A stretch of DNA of 64,000 nt from Albidovulum litorale (GCF_025751495.1 NZ_JAOWKZ010000005.1:1-64000), one strand, 5' to 3'; counted from the stretch's first letter, positions 16,408 through 25,045 are shown. Translations and numbers: made by a program. The notes: generated by a model not told the origin, from the letters alone.

Positions 16408-17286
16408 ATGACGGATGTAGTTGCAGCTCCCTCAGTCCGGGCGCTGGCACGGGAAAAGGGCGTAGACATGGAGAAGCTGGCCCGGGATACCGGACGCACC
16501 ACCATAGCGCGGGAGGACCTCGACGGCGCCACGCCTGCTGCCACCAAGGCTGGCGACACCTCGTACTGGGATGTGGACCATTCAGCCTTCGGGCCGGTGA
16601 CCGAGGAACCGTTGAGCCGCTTCGCACAGGTGGCCGCGGCCAATCTTTCGGCCGCCAACGCGCTGATCCCTCAGGTGACCCATCACGACCGGGCGGATAT
16701 TTCAAAAATCGAGGCGTTCCGCACGGAGTTGAAAGACGAGACCCGGGCGAGGGGCGTCAAGCTCACCGCCCTGGCCTTTTACGTCAAGGCGCTGGCCAAA
16801 GCTTTGCGCGATTTTCCGCGGTTCAACGCTTCGCTGAGCCTGAATGGCAAGACCTTGATCCTTAAGGACTATGTCCATATCGGCATCGCAGTGGATACGA
16901 CCCACGGGCTGATGGTGCCCGTGATCCGAGATGCCGATCGCAAGGGGCTCTGGCAAATTGCCACGGAAATCGCTGACCTCGCGAGGCGGGCTCAGGAGCG
17001 CAAGGTCAGTCCGGACGAGATGGGCGGCGCCTCCATGACCATCTCGTCGCTGGGCGGTATCGGCGGCACCGCCTTCACCCCGATCGTCAACCCTCCGGAA
17101 GTGGCGATCCTCGGCATTACGCGGACCGAGATAGCGACGTTCTGGGACGGCGACACGCCGCGCCCGGTGCCGATGCTGCCGCTTGATCTGAGCTATGACC
17201 ACCGGGTTGTTAACGGCGCCGATGCAGCACGGTTCATGTCCTATCTGGCTGGCCTCTTGACGGACCCGCGCCGGATCATGATCTGA
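16408..17286 (+). CDS. E2 acyltransferase catalytic protein lacking lipoyl domains
   Basis: This 292-residue protein begins with a peripheral subunit-binding domain (about 7-39, SVRALAREKGVDMEKLARDTG) and then a full 2-oxoacid dehydrogenase acyltransferase core. The catalytic His265 sits in SYDHRVVNGADAARF. Asn at 269 replaces the more usual Asp, as also known in some bacterial PDH E2 proteins. No lipoyl domain is present, so it must use lipoyl groups carried by the protein at 13,651-14,952. I choose ATG 16408 over GTG 16402 because of its position behind a G-rich stretch. It is the last gene of the rightward unit. Confidence 0.88.
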   Translation: MTDVVAAPSVRALAREKGVDMEKLARDTGRTTIAREDLDGATPAATKAGDTSYWDVDHSAFGPVTEEPLSRFAQVAAANLSAANALIPQVTHHDRADISKIEAFRTELKDETRARGVKLTALAFYVKALAKALRDFPRFNASLSLNGKTLILKDYVHIGIAVDTTHGLMVPVIRDADRKGLWQIATEIADLARRAQERKVSPDEMGGASMTISSLGGIGGTAFTPIVNPPEVAILGITRTEIATFWDGDTPRPVPMLPLDLSYDHRVVNGADAARFMSYLAGLLTDPRRIMI

Positions 17287-17880
17287 AGGAAAGGGTTGCG
17301 CCCTTGAGGCATACCCAGCTCATCGTGCAGGCGCAGTTCCCTACGGCTATTTCGTTGAATTCCGCGCCACAGAGCGGTGGCGCAGAGAGCCAGTGGTCTG
17401 TTTCCGGGCCATATTGGCAATCAAATGTCTGAGCACGGGCTAAACCGCAACATTGTCCCGCAATTTGTTCGACCATCGTCAGAACTCGCAAGGATTACGA
17501 ACGGCGACTATGCGGGCTGCTATCGCAGAAGGCGCGTAGGAAATTCAGTGACCGCTATGGGCCGTCTCGTGGATCAGGGGGCTGAGCCGATCAGTGCTCT
17601 TCTGCACCGCAGCAGGTCTGGACTCAGCTCAACCCGCAAAAAGACGACGCATTCTCTGCGGGACTGGTTTGAGCATTCCCAAGCGATCAATCGGCGTTCA
17701 AGCTCCGTAGTCATGGAATTCTCCACTACACCTAGAAACTGACCACATACCCCACCAAAGGAGCTCGACTTAGTCAGGAAAGGTAATGTCGAGTCATGTA
17801 TTTTCCGCTGCTAAGTCTTTTGGAGTTCAGTACTGAACGTCATGCGGCGGCGCGGTCTCGGCCCGACAACGTCGATGAGA
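17287..17880. other. Gene-free stretch after the catabolic operon
   Basis: No coding frame here has believable composition or motifs on either strand. No Rho-independent terminator is evident directly after the E2 gene. Fragments such as the stretch around 17,300-17,400 look like decayed mobile-element sequence, but I cannot name a family. Confidence 0.3.
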
Positions 17881-18558
17881 TCAGAACATCCGCTTGATTG
17901 CTTCGTTCACTTCCGTATGCAGTATCCTGTTTCCAGGATCCTCCTCTTTTTGCCGAGCACCACGGAATCCAAGAAACGAGGCCCCTTCGAGGTCAAACTC
18001 CGACACGCCCGCAGCCGTCGCCACGGAGAGGTAGTTGGCGATCAATAGCCCTGCCGCTGCGAACGATCGATTGGCTGACGCCGGTGACTTGTAGCCGGCC
18101 GCATCTGCCAACTGCATGTCTGTCAGCCCCTCATGTCCGGCACGCGATAATGCCAGCAGCATCGCGCGTTGCGGGTGCGACAAAGCGACTTGGCCGATTG
18201 CCTCGACATATTCTTTGGTGCTCGGAACGACCGAGCCTGTTTGCGCGTCGATTCTGCGGTCTTCGATCCTACGGGTTTCCCGTGCGTTGATGACATTGCG
18301 CAGAGCAGCGATAGCGGCCTCCTCGCTTGCGCCTTTTGCTTCTGCGATCAGGCCGCGAGCGTTTGTCGGTGGCTTCGGAAAGGCGCGGGCGACGTATTCC
18401 CCCGCGAGGCGGCCGGACTTGATCTGGTACCTGCCGTGCTCGCCCGTGAGGACAGTGGACGGCGTGTCTTGCGGTCCGTCCTTGGTTTTCCTTTTCGGCT
18501 TGTCCTTGAAGGTTTCACGACGCGTAGTTGTTCGACCTGCTGTACCGAAAAGTGCCAT
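17881..18558 (-). CDS. Hypothetical protein with a predicted C-terminal helix-turn-helix
   Basis: A 225-residue protein starting at ATG 18558-18556 behind AAGGGGA. The N-terminus is Lys/Arg/Thr-rich and probably disordered (to about 40). The middle contains EAKGASEEAAIAALRNVINARE. The C-terminal half has a possible HTH (LTDMQLADAAGYKSPASANR) after QRAMLLALSRAGHEG. I do not recognise a family. A DNA-binding or accessory role in a mobile setting is only a guess. It lies 47 bases downstream of the desaturase on the same strand. Confidence 0.6.
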   Translation of the reverse strand: MALFGTAGRTTTRRETFKDKPKRKTKDGPQDTPSTVLTGEHGRYQIKSGRLAGEYVARAFPKPPTNARGLIAEAKGASEEAAIAALRNVINARETRRIEDRRIDAQTGSVVPSTKEYVEAIGQVALSHPQRAMLLALSRAGHEGLTDMQLADAAGYKSPASANRSFAAAGLLIANYLSVATAAGVSEFDLEGASFLGFRGARQKEEDPGNRILHTEVNEAIKRMF

Positions 18559-18605
18559 GTGGGTCCCCTTCTGGAGTATGTATGACAAGGTATTGCCTGC
18601 CGGGA

Positions 18606-19640
18606 TCATCCCGGCAAATGGCGTGCCTCCGCGAATGAAACGAGCCGCCGTCCGGTTTCGTCCCAGAGTGCGAGGCGAGCGCAGCCAATGCTGTCGCGGA
18701 GTGTAATGCAACGTGCACTGGCGAGTTCGGGATAGTCGCTAAGTACTTCGGGCAGGCGGTAAAACGGAATCCGGCTTGCCAGATGATGGACATGGTGCAC
18801 GCCGATGTTCGCCGTGAACCACTTCAGTACGGGCGGCAGGACATAGTGGGAGGACCCATGAAATGCCGCTTCCTGCACCGACCAGTCGGCCTCGCTATAC
18901 CAGGCAGTATCCTCGAACTGATGCTGAACGAAAAACAGCCACATCCCGATGGAGGCGGCAAGCAACATCATCGGTAGGTAGACAAACAGCAGGACCGGCA
19001 CACCGCCCAGCATGTAGAGCATCGCTAGCATGGCGAGGATCGCGGCATCGGTGCCAAGCGCGCTTGCCCAATATCGCCAGCCGGATCGGACGAGCCCCGC
19101 GGGGATCCGGTTCCGCAGAAAGAAACTGTAGAACGGAATGATCCCGAAAAGCATTATTGGGTGCCGCACAAATCTGTAAAGCACCCGTCCATGCAGCGGC
19201 TTCGCACGGTACTCAGCAACGGTCAGTGTCGGGATATCTCCGGTACCGCGGCGGGCGAGATTACCTGTCGTGGCGTGATGGATGGCATGGGTCCGCCGCC
19301 ACACTTCATATGGTGTCAATGTCAACAGGCCGATCAGCCGGCCGGTCCAATCGTTCCAGTGCCTTGCTCCAAAGAAGGCACCGTGACCGCAGTCATGCTG
19401 AATCATAAAGAGACGGAGAACAAAGGCTGCGTTCGCCAGCGACAACGCGACCGAAACCCAAAGGCTGATCGATAGGGACGCCCAAGACAGTGAAAAAATC
19501 GCCGCGAATGGGATGATCGTTATGGCGAGTTCTTTGCGACTTCGCGCGGGAACTGGACTTCGGTATTTTGCAAGTTTCCGTACCAATGCAATGGGCGAAT
19601 CGAGTTCGGTGACCGGATCGATTTCCGCGGAATGAGACAT
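18606..19640 (-). CDS. Membrane fatty acid desaturase
   Basis: A 344-residue integral membrane desaturase. The three histidine boxes that bind the di-iron centre are clear: HDCGH at 82-86, HAIHH at 118-122 and HHVHH in the last third. Paired hydrophobic segments lie around 40-80, 190-250. It introduces a double bond into acyl chains and so fluidises the membrane. Start ATG 19640-19638 (MSHSAEIDPV) follows GAGAG. A longer frame would overlap the cold-shock gene. It is downstream of cspA on the same strand, consistent with cold induction. Confidence 0.9.
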   Translation of the reverse strand: MSHSAEIDPVTELDSPIALVRKLAKYRSPVPARSRKELAITIIPFAAIFSLSWASLSISLWVSVALSLANAAFVLRLFMIQHDCGHGAFFGARHWNDWTGRLIGLLTLTPYEVWRRTHAIHHATTGNLARRGTGDIPTLTVAEYRAKPLHGRVLYRFVRHPIMLFGIIPFYSFFLRNRIPAGLVRSGWRYWASALGTDAAILAMLAMLYMLGGVPVLLFVYLPMMLLAASIGMWLFFVQHQFEDTAWYSEADWSVQEAAFHGSSHYVLPPVLKWFTANIGVHHVHHLASRIPFYRLPEVLSDYPELASARCITLRDSIGCARLALWDETGRRLVSFAEARHLPG

Positions 19641-19662
19641 TGGCTCTCGTGGCGTGATGTGG

Positions 19663-19688
19663 GCCAGGCGCCCGTCGAGGCGCCCGGC
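19663..19688 (-). promoter_or_regulatory. GC hairpin between the cold-shock gene and the desaturase gene
   Basis: GCCAGGCGCC pairs with GGCGCCCGGC around a six-base loop, with one G-T wobble. It lies 11 bases after the cspA stop codon and before the desaturase start. No T run follows on the minus strand. It may separate the abundant small cspA mRNA from a weaker read-through transcript. Confidence 0.45.
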
Positions 19689-19698
19689 GGAAAGTGAA

Positions 19699-19905
19699 TC
19701 AAGCGAGCGCGAGATTGGTCGCGCTTTCGCGGCCGTCACGGCCGGATTCGACATCGAAGGTCACCTTCTGAGCATCCGAAAGGCCGGTCAGGCCGGCGCG
19801 TTCGACCGCGGAGATGTGGACGAAGACGTCCTTACCGCCCGTATCGGTTTCGATGAAGCCGAAGCCTTTTTGGGTATTGAAAAACTTCACGGTGCCATTG
19901 GCCAT
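19699..19905 (-). CDS. Cold-shock protein (CspA family)
   Basis: A complete 68-residue cold-shock domain. GTVKFFNTQKGFGFI contains RNP1 (KGFGFI), and DVFVHI is RNP2. It binds single-stranded nucleic acid as an RNA chaperone. Start ATG 19905-19903 lies behind AGGAGA. The 456-base gap upstream leaves room for the long structured 5' leader typical of cold-shock mRNAs, although I cannot prove one. Its neighbours, a desaturase and a DEAD-box helicase, fit a cold-response group. Confidence 0.96.
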   Translation of the reverse strand: MANGTVKFFNTQKGFGFIETDTGGKDVFVHISAVERAGLTGLSDAQKVTFDVESGRDGRESATNLALA

Positions 19906-20361
19906 ATCCGTGGTCTCCTGTTCAGGTGCTGCCCACAGGACGCGGCAGCCCGGCAAAGTCAGACTGAGAGATCAACTGAAGCCGGATGAACGGAAGCAGA
20001 AGGTCGCAGAGAAAAACGATCACTCGATACACATGCGCCTTCCGAGCGCAACATACAAGGGTTGCCTTGCCACGTCTCGAAATTCGTCCTTTGGCTGCAG
20101 TTGCTGACGGCGTGTCATTGACAAGTGGCCGACGGATCCCCATTTCAAGGTAGCGTTATCGATCTGCCGCGTGAGCAGGCGGGTTCACTTCCGCCCACGG
20201 TCGTGACGCACCGTTTTCCCACATCACGAAGGGGGGACGCCGCCCAAGGCGGCTCCGGTCACAATGCGGTGCCGGAGTGTTCGCCCCGGGTGCACCCCGA
20301 CCGACCGTGCGCAATTGCGTTCGTCGGTTACGCCGGACGCAAGATCCGGTCAAGGATTGAC
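19906..20361. promoter_or_regulatory. Divergent gap between cspA and the DEAD-box helicase
   Basis: These 456 bases hold no convincing gene. They must carry both divergent promoters and probably a long cspA 5' leader. An open frame continuing upstream of the helicase from 20,125 encodes low-complexity, unconserved-looking sequence, and I consider it non-coding. Confidence 0.4.
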
Positions 20362-21567
20362 ATGATTTTCAAGGAACTCGGGCTCAATGCCCGCCTAGTC
20401 TCGCGGCTCGATGCCCTGGGGCTCACTCAACCGACGCCTATTCAGGAACAGGCGATCCCACAGGCGTTGCAAGGCCGCGACATTCTCGGGATCGCGCAGA
20501 CCGGAACCGGCAAGACCGCCGCCTTTTGCATCCCACTGATCGTGGACCTGTCGAAGCGGCAGGACCGGCCCGCGCCGCGTTCAGCCCGCGGCCTGGTGCT
20601 GGCACCGACCCGGGAACTCGCAGGCCAGATCGTTCAGACCCTTCAGGGGTTGACAACCGATCTCCGCATCACGCTCGTCGTCGGCGGCAAGTCGATCAAC
20701 ACGCAATCCGAGAGGCTCGCCCGCGGCACGGACATCCTCGTAGCGACACCGGGTCGGCTGATCGATCTGATGGATCGCCGGGCCATCGGTCTGGGCCAGA
20801 CACGGTTCCTCGTTCTCGACGAGGCCGATCAGATGCTCGACATCGGCTTCATTCATGCGTTGCGACGCATCGCGTCGATGCTCGGCACCGACCGCCAGAC
20901 CATGATGTTCTCGGCCACGATGCCGAAGGCGATGGCAGACCTGTCCCGCCAGTATCTGGACAAGCCTATCCGCGTCGAGGTGTCGCCTCCGGGCAAGGTC
21001 GCGGATAAGGTCACCCATTCAGTGCATTTCGTAGCGAAGGACCAGAAGCAGGATCTGCTGATCGAACTTCTGGGCGGGCATCGGGACGAGCGGGCGTTGG
21101 TGTTCTCGCGGACAAAGCATGGTGCGGAGCGGCTGATGAAGCACTTGGATCGCGCCGGATTCGCGGCCACGTCGATCCACGGCAACAAGAGCCAGGGACA
21201 ACGGGACCGGGCCATCGCCGCGTTCAAGGCGGGATCGGTGCGCGTGCTCGTGGCGACGGATGTCGCGGCCCGCGGGATCGACATCCCCGGCGTCGGCCAT
21301 GTCTACAACTACGACCTGCCGAACGTGCCCGAGAACTACGTGCACCGGATCGGACGGACGGCCCGGGCCGGCCAAAGCGGCCGCGCGATTGCGTTCTGCG
21401 CCGCCGAGGAAGTCACCGAACTCAAGGCGATTGAAAAGGTGCTCGGCACCCGCGTCGAGATCGCCGGCGGCCGTCCCTGGGATGCTATGACCTGCGCGAC
21501 GAAATCGCAGAAAAATAGATGCACGCATCGGCGTTCGACGGAACGTTCTGATCGAATGGCTGCGTGA
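20362..21567 (+). CDS. DEAD-box ATP-dependent RNA helicase (RhlE-like)
   Basis: A 401-residue helicase with all core motifs: Q-motif near TQPTPIQEQ, Walker A AQTGTGKT at 45-52, PTRELA at 82-87, DEAD at 153-156, SAT at 184-186, and HRIGRTARAG in the second RecA domain. The C-terminal tail after the core is short and basic, so it is a minimal RhlE-type protein rather than a long DeaD. It unwinds RNA duplexes in ribosome assembly or mRNA turnover. Start ATG 20362 (MIFKELGL) follows AAGGA. The divergent cold-shock gene supports a cold-related role. Confidence 0.93.
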   Translation: MIFKELGLNARLVSRLDALGLTQPTPIQEQAIPQALQGRDILGIAQTGTGKTAAFCIPLIVDLSKRQDRPAPRSARGLVLAPTRELAGQIVQTLQGLTTDLRITLVVGGKSINTQSERLARGTDILVATPGRLIDLMDRRAIGLGQTRFLVLDEADQMLDIGFIHALRRIASMLGTDRQTMMFSATMPKAMADLSRQYLDKPIRVEVSPPGKVADKVTHSVHFVAKDQKQDLLIELLGGHRDERALVFSRTKHGAERLMKHLDRAGFAATSIHGNKSQGQRDRAIAAFKAGSVRVLVATDVAARGIDIPGVGHVYNYDLPNVPENYVHRIGRTARAGQSGRAIAFCAAEEVTELKAIEKVLGTRVEIAGGRPWDAMTCATKSQKNRCTHRRSTERSDRMAA

Positions 21568-21683
21568 CTTAAGGTCATTCCTCCCAAACCCACAGCACCG
21601 AAACCGCGCTGAACCGGCAGCTGGCTGCGACCCGGACAAGCTTTCACAGCGAGGCGGCGCTTTCTCCGCAGGCGGATCACGAG

Positions 21684-22478
21684 ATGAACAACATTCCCGA
21701 ACGGAAGCGGCCTAGCCTGAGTAGGACGTTGATCGCAGCGGCTGGTATGATTGCGTTTCTGGCGTTTCCCGTCCTTGCGCAAGACCGCACCGAGCCGGTG
21801 CCGGAAAACGCAGAAGCAAGTAGTTACGGCGGTGGCTGGACCTGCGTTCTCGGATACCGTGTCGACGGTGCAGAGTGTGTGGCCATTGGGATCCCCTCAA
21901 ACGCCTATGCAACTGGGAGATCATACGGGCAGGGCTGGGCGTGTCGGCGCGGTTACGAAGAAGTAGAAGGAACGTCTTGCAAAGCGATCCCGGTACCCGA
22001 AAATGCATTCCTTCGATCCTCCGGCTACGACTGGCAGTGCGACCGCGGATACCGGCAGGATCGCGAGACCTGTGTTCCCATCGTCCTGCCAGAAAACGCC
22101 TATCTAAGCGACGACACCTCAGGTTCCGGATGGACCTGTGAGCGCGGTTTCACGGCCAGTTCCAGCACCTGTGTGGCGATTGCGGTTCCCGATAACGGTT
22201 ATCTCACCAATGCGGACTACGGCGACGAATGGGCCTGCGAGCGGGGCTTCTTCGAAATCGAAGGCCGCTGTGATCCCGTGGCACTTCCATCGAACGCCTT
22301 TCTGGACCCGGCTTCCTATGGGCCGGGTTGGCGCTGCGAGCGAGGATTTGAGCAAACGGACAACTCGTGCGTCCCGATAGACCTTCCGTCGAACGCGCAT
22401 CTCGATCGGTCCGGAAACCGCTGGAGCTGCGATCGCAGCTTTCAACTCGCGGATGGGGAGTGCGTTCTTGGACGATAG
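21684..22478 (+). CDS. Secreted protein made of seven Cys-paired repeats
   Basis: A 264-residue protein with a signal peptide (TLIAAAGMIAFLAFPVLAQ, cleavage near 33). The rest is about seven tandem units of 30-35 residues with the pattern P-x-N-A-(8-12)-W-x-C-x-x-G-(Y/F)-(6-7)-C-x-x-(I/V), for example PSNAYATGRSYGQGWACRRG. Each unit has two cysteines, suggesting one disulfide per repeat in the periplasm or outside. I do not know a named family. The layout recalls EGF-like or adhesive repeat modules. The following gene, a transglutaminase-like protein, begins 40 bases after its stop. Confidence 0.75.
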   Translation: MNNIPERKRPSLSRTLIAAAGMIAFLAFPVLAQDRTEPVPENAEASSYGGGWTCVLGYRVDGAECVAIGIPSNAYATGRSYGQGWACRRGYEEVEGTSCKAIPVPENAFLRSSGYDWQCDRGYRQDRETCVPIVLPENAYLSDDTSGSGWTCERGFTASSSTCVAIAVPDNGYLTNADYGDEWACERGFFEIEGRCDPVALPSNAFLDPASYGPGWRCERGFEQTDNSCVPIDLPSNAHLDRSGNRWSCDRSFQLADGECVLGR

Positions 22479-22518
22479 AGCGCCACGATCGGACCACGAC
22501 GACACGCCCGGCATCCGG

Positions 22519-23355
22519 ATGCGGATCGGGTGCCGCCTGAAGTACCGGCTTACACAACCAACGCCACTCATCGCCATGCTGAACGTGCACTACTCGCGCT
22601 TCGGCGATCTGGAGCGCGCCGACTATCTCGTCACCGCCCCCAGCGTGCCGCTGGAAAGCTATCGCGACGGGTTTGGAAACTGGTGCACACGGATGATAGC
22701 GCCATCCGGCGACTTCACGTTGTCTACCGATGGGATATTCCGCGATTGCGGATTGCCCGATCCGATCGCGCCCGACGCCACGCAGCAGGCCGTGCAAGAT
22801 CTGCCCTTCGAGACACTGGTCTACCTTCTTGGCAGTCGCTACTGCGACACGGATCTTCTGTCCAAAGAGGCGTGGCGCCTCTTCGAGAGCACGCCGCCAG
22901 GCTGGGCGCGCGTGCAGGCGATCTGCGATTTCGTACATTCCGCAGTCTCGTTCGACTACATGCAGGCCAGCGCAACGCGCACGGCGTCTGAAACACTGGC
23001 CGGACGGCACGGGGTCTACCGAGACTTTGCCCATCTCGCGATCGCCTTCTGCCGCTGCATGAACATTCCCGCCCGCTACTGCACCGGCTTTCTGAGCGAA
23101 TTCGGCGAACCCGTGCCTCACGCGCCCGACGATTTCGCAGCCTGGATGGAGGTCTATCTCGACGGCCGCTGGTGGATCTTCGATCCGCGAAACAACTCAA
23201 GACGCATGGGACGTATCCTGATCGCTCGCGGCCGGGATGCAGCCGATGTGCCGCCAACCCAGACTTTCGGGCCGAGCACCCTGACGCAATTCGACGTCTG
23301 GACCTGGGACGCAAGACACGACCCAGCCGAGGCGTCGCTTGGTTCACGCAATTAG
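22519..23355 (+). CDS. Transglutaminase-like family protein lacking the catalytic Cys
   Basis: A 278-residue protein of the bacterial transglutaminase-like superfamily. The N-terminal beta domain has PTPLIAMLNVHYSRFGDL, then the core HGVYRDFAHLAIAFCRCMN and the WWIFDPRNN and GRILIARGRDAADV block. In relatives I recall, the core reads GVCRDFAHL. Here the Cys position is Tyr167 (codon TAC, 23017-23019). The later position that is His in classical enzymes is Ala (FAAWMEVY), a change I believe is common in this subfamily. It may be a non-catalytic scaffold. Start ATG 22519 is chosen by family fit; its ribosome site is weak. Confidence 0.8.
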   Translation: MRIGCRLKYRLTQPTPLIAMLNVHYSRFGDLERADYLVTAPSVPLESYRDGFGNWCTRMIAPSGDFTLSTDGIFRDCGLPDPIAPDATQQAVQDLPFETLVYLLGSRYCDTDLLSKEAWRLFESTPPGWARVQAICDFVHSAVSFDYMQASATRTASETLAGRHGVYRDFAHLAIAFCRCMNIPARYCTGFLSEFGEPVPHAPDDFAAWMEVYLDGRWWIFDPRNNSRRMGRILIARGRDAADVPPTQTFGPSTLTQFDVWTWDARHDPAEASLGSRN

Positions 23356-23473
23356 TCGGTAACGTCCCATTGCAGGACGGATGTGTTCGTTCGTCGTCGG
23401 TCCGCAGGGCCGATCGCCCTGCCGGTATTCCTTTCATGGCATCCCAAGTCACCAATTATCCTGGAGAACCGAA

Positions 23474-23965
23474 ATGACCACTTCGATCAAGACAACTGCC
23501 GTGTTTATGCGACCGTTCCGACTTCAGAGCTTCAACGAGACCCTCCCGCCCGGCGAATATGAAATCGAGACCCAGCTGCTGGAGCCTGTGGACTGGATCG
23601 AACCGGGCACATGGACGTCGTCCGTGCTCGTCCGGCTGCATCCGCGTGCCTCGCATCCCGGGCTCAGCCGCACACTCACCGTGCCACTCGCCGAGCTGGA
23701 GCATGCGGTCGCCAGGGACAAGCTCACCGGGAAGGCTCTGACCGATTTCTTCCTCGAAGAGATGCTGGCCGACCCGATGATCCGTCTCGTCATGCAGGCG
23801 GACGGTGTGGGCGAAAAGGACCTGCGCGATCTCTATTCGCCCCAGTCGAACCTAAAGCAGACAGTGCAAAACGACCCTTCCAAGACGGACGGACCCACTC
23901 GTGGGTTGGATACAAGTGATAAGGGGCCACGATCCGGAAGTGCGCGCCCGGGCATCGGAGAATGA
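23474..23965 (+). CDS. Hypothetical protein, 163 aa
   Basis: Start ATG 23474 follows CTGGAGAACC. The first 110 residues look folded (TLPPGEYEIETQLLEP, then a long helical part with FFLEEMLADPMIRLVM). The last 45 are polar and probably disordered. I do not recognise a family. The residues PPGEYEIE recall small beta-domain proteins of unknown function in Rhodobacteraceae. It follows the transglutaminase-like gene by 118 bases on the same strand. Confidence 0.6.
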   Translation: MTTSIKTTAVFMRPFRLQSFNETLPPGEYEIETQLLEPVDWIEPGTWTSSVLVRLHPRASHPGLSRTLTVPLAELEHAVARDKLTGKALTDFFLEEMLADPMIRLVMQADGVGEKDLRDLYSPQSNLKQTVQNDPSKTDGPTRGLDTSDKGPRSGSARPGIGE

Positions 23966-24257
23966 CACCGGTGTCGGGCAAGTCGTTTCCGTCTCACCTT
24001 CACTCCTTGACGGTTCAGATGAGCCAGAAAACTTCTGTTATGCAAATCCCCTAATCAGGTCCACAAGTGCTGTTGTCGGACAGTGCCGGTTCTGCATCGC
24101 GAGAATCTCCCTGTCGTTGCGAAAGGATCGTGGCGTTGTGCTAGTTCGATCAACTTCCCAAAACTTTCAGAAAATGCTCTATGCTGGGCTGATCGAAAGC
24201 AGTCCGTGCGCCGATTTCCCACTTATTGTCCCGCCCGCCGGGGAGGCGCCATTGAGC

Positions 24258-24515
24258 ATGATCCAAGACAGCCCATTAACCCGGAAGCTTTCCGCCTTTG
24301 TCGCCCTTTCGGAGCCAGAGCTTGCGGTGCTGGAACGTCTGCACCAAAGGCGCAGGTCTTTCGTCGCGGGGCGCGACCTCGTGCATCAGGGGCAATCCGA
24401 TAAACCGTTTTTATCGCGCACGGACAAGCTGCACGAATGCTTCTTTTTAAGCAGTCCAGATGGCCAAGCACACGATCCGAGCCTTAGCTGGTCTAAAATG
24501 CTGCATCGCGCATGA
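24258..24515 (+). pseudogene. Truncated Crp/Fnr-family regulator (N-terminal fragment)
   Basis: ATG 24258 opens with residues typical of the start of Crp/Fnr proteins (SPLTRKLSAFVALSEPELAVLERL, in parts), reaching the first strands of the cyclic-nucleotide-binding domain (FVAGRDLVHQGQSDKP). From about 24,408 the frame continues only into unrelated sequence and stops at 24,515. The rest of the sensor domain and the whole HTH are missing. Truncation falls about 180 bases before the first recombinase module and probably reflects its arrival. Confidence 0.65.
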
Positions 24516-24727
24516 ATGTCCGGTCAGGGGACGCCGGAATAGCAGAACTTCGGCGCTTCGAATGGCGGCTGTGGGCCGTTCTTGTCGAATTGACTGGACT
24601 TCGCGCGGCGCCAGAGCGGTAGTGACACCAGGCCCGATCGAAAGGGTCACAGCTCCGCCCGGGTGCCCCCGGGCTCATGTCAGTAGCAGGGGCTGGGTGC
24701 TCCTGTGACCTAGGACAGGAGATGACC

Positions 24728-25045
24728 ATGACCACCGATATCACCAATGCCAAGCCCCGGCGGCGTAAGGCGCCCGCAAAACGTGCAACCAAGAAAGATC
24801 AGCTGACCAGGATACTCCGCAGCGCTACGGGCGCCGATGTCGCTGCGATCCGCGCGAAGCTTGGCTGGCAGGCCCACACGGTGCGGGCGGCGCTGACCGG
24901 CTTGCGCAAGGCGGGCCACGAGCTAGTCGCGGAGAAGCCGGGGCAGGGGAAGCCAACCCGCTACCGGATCGTCGGAACGCCAGCCGCCACGGTGTCACCG
25001 GACCCCGCAGCCACGGATGCCCGCGAGACCACCGATGCCCGGTAA
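24728..25045 (+). CDS. DUF3489 protein, copy 1 (predicted small DNA-binding protein)
   Basis: A 105-residue protein with a basic Lys/Arg-rich N-terminal tail and a compact helical domain (KKDQLTRILRSATGADVAAI, then WQAHTVRAALTGLRKAGHEL) that reads as a winged helix. The end is KPTRYRIVG followed by a flexible Pro/Ala tail. ATG 24728 is preferred over ATG 24722 because GGAG is six bases upstream of it. DUF3489 proteins are regularly found with DUF2924 and large recombinases. A regulatory or DNA-targeting role is inferred. Confidence 0.8.
   Translation: MTTDITNAKPRRRKAPAKRATKKDQLTRILRSATGADVAAIRAKLGWQAHTVRAALTGLRKAGHELVAEKPGQGKPTRYRIVGTPAATVSPDPAATDARETTDAR

Noticed and set aside
20125-20361. 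N-terminal extension of the DEAD-box helicase
   Set aside because: The extension does not resemble the helicase family, and ATG 20362 gives the usual short lead before the Q-motif with a ribosome site.
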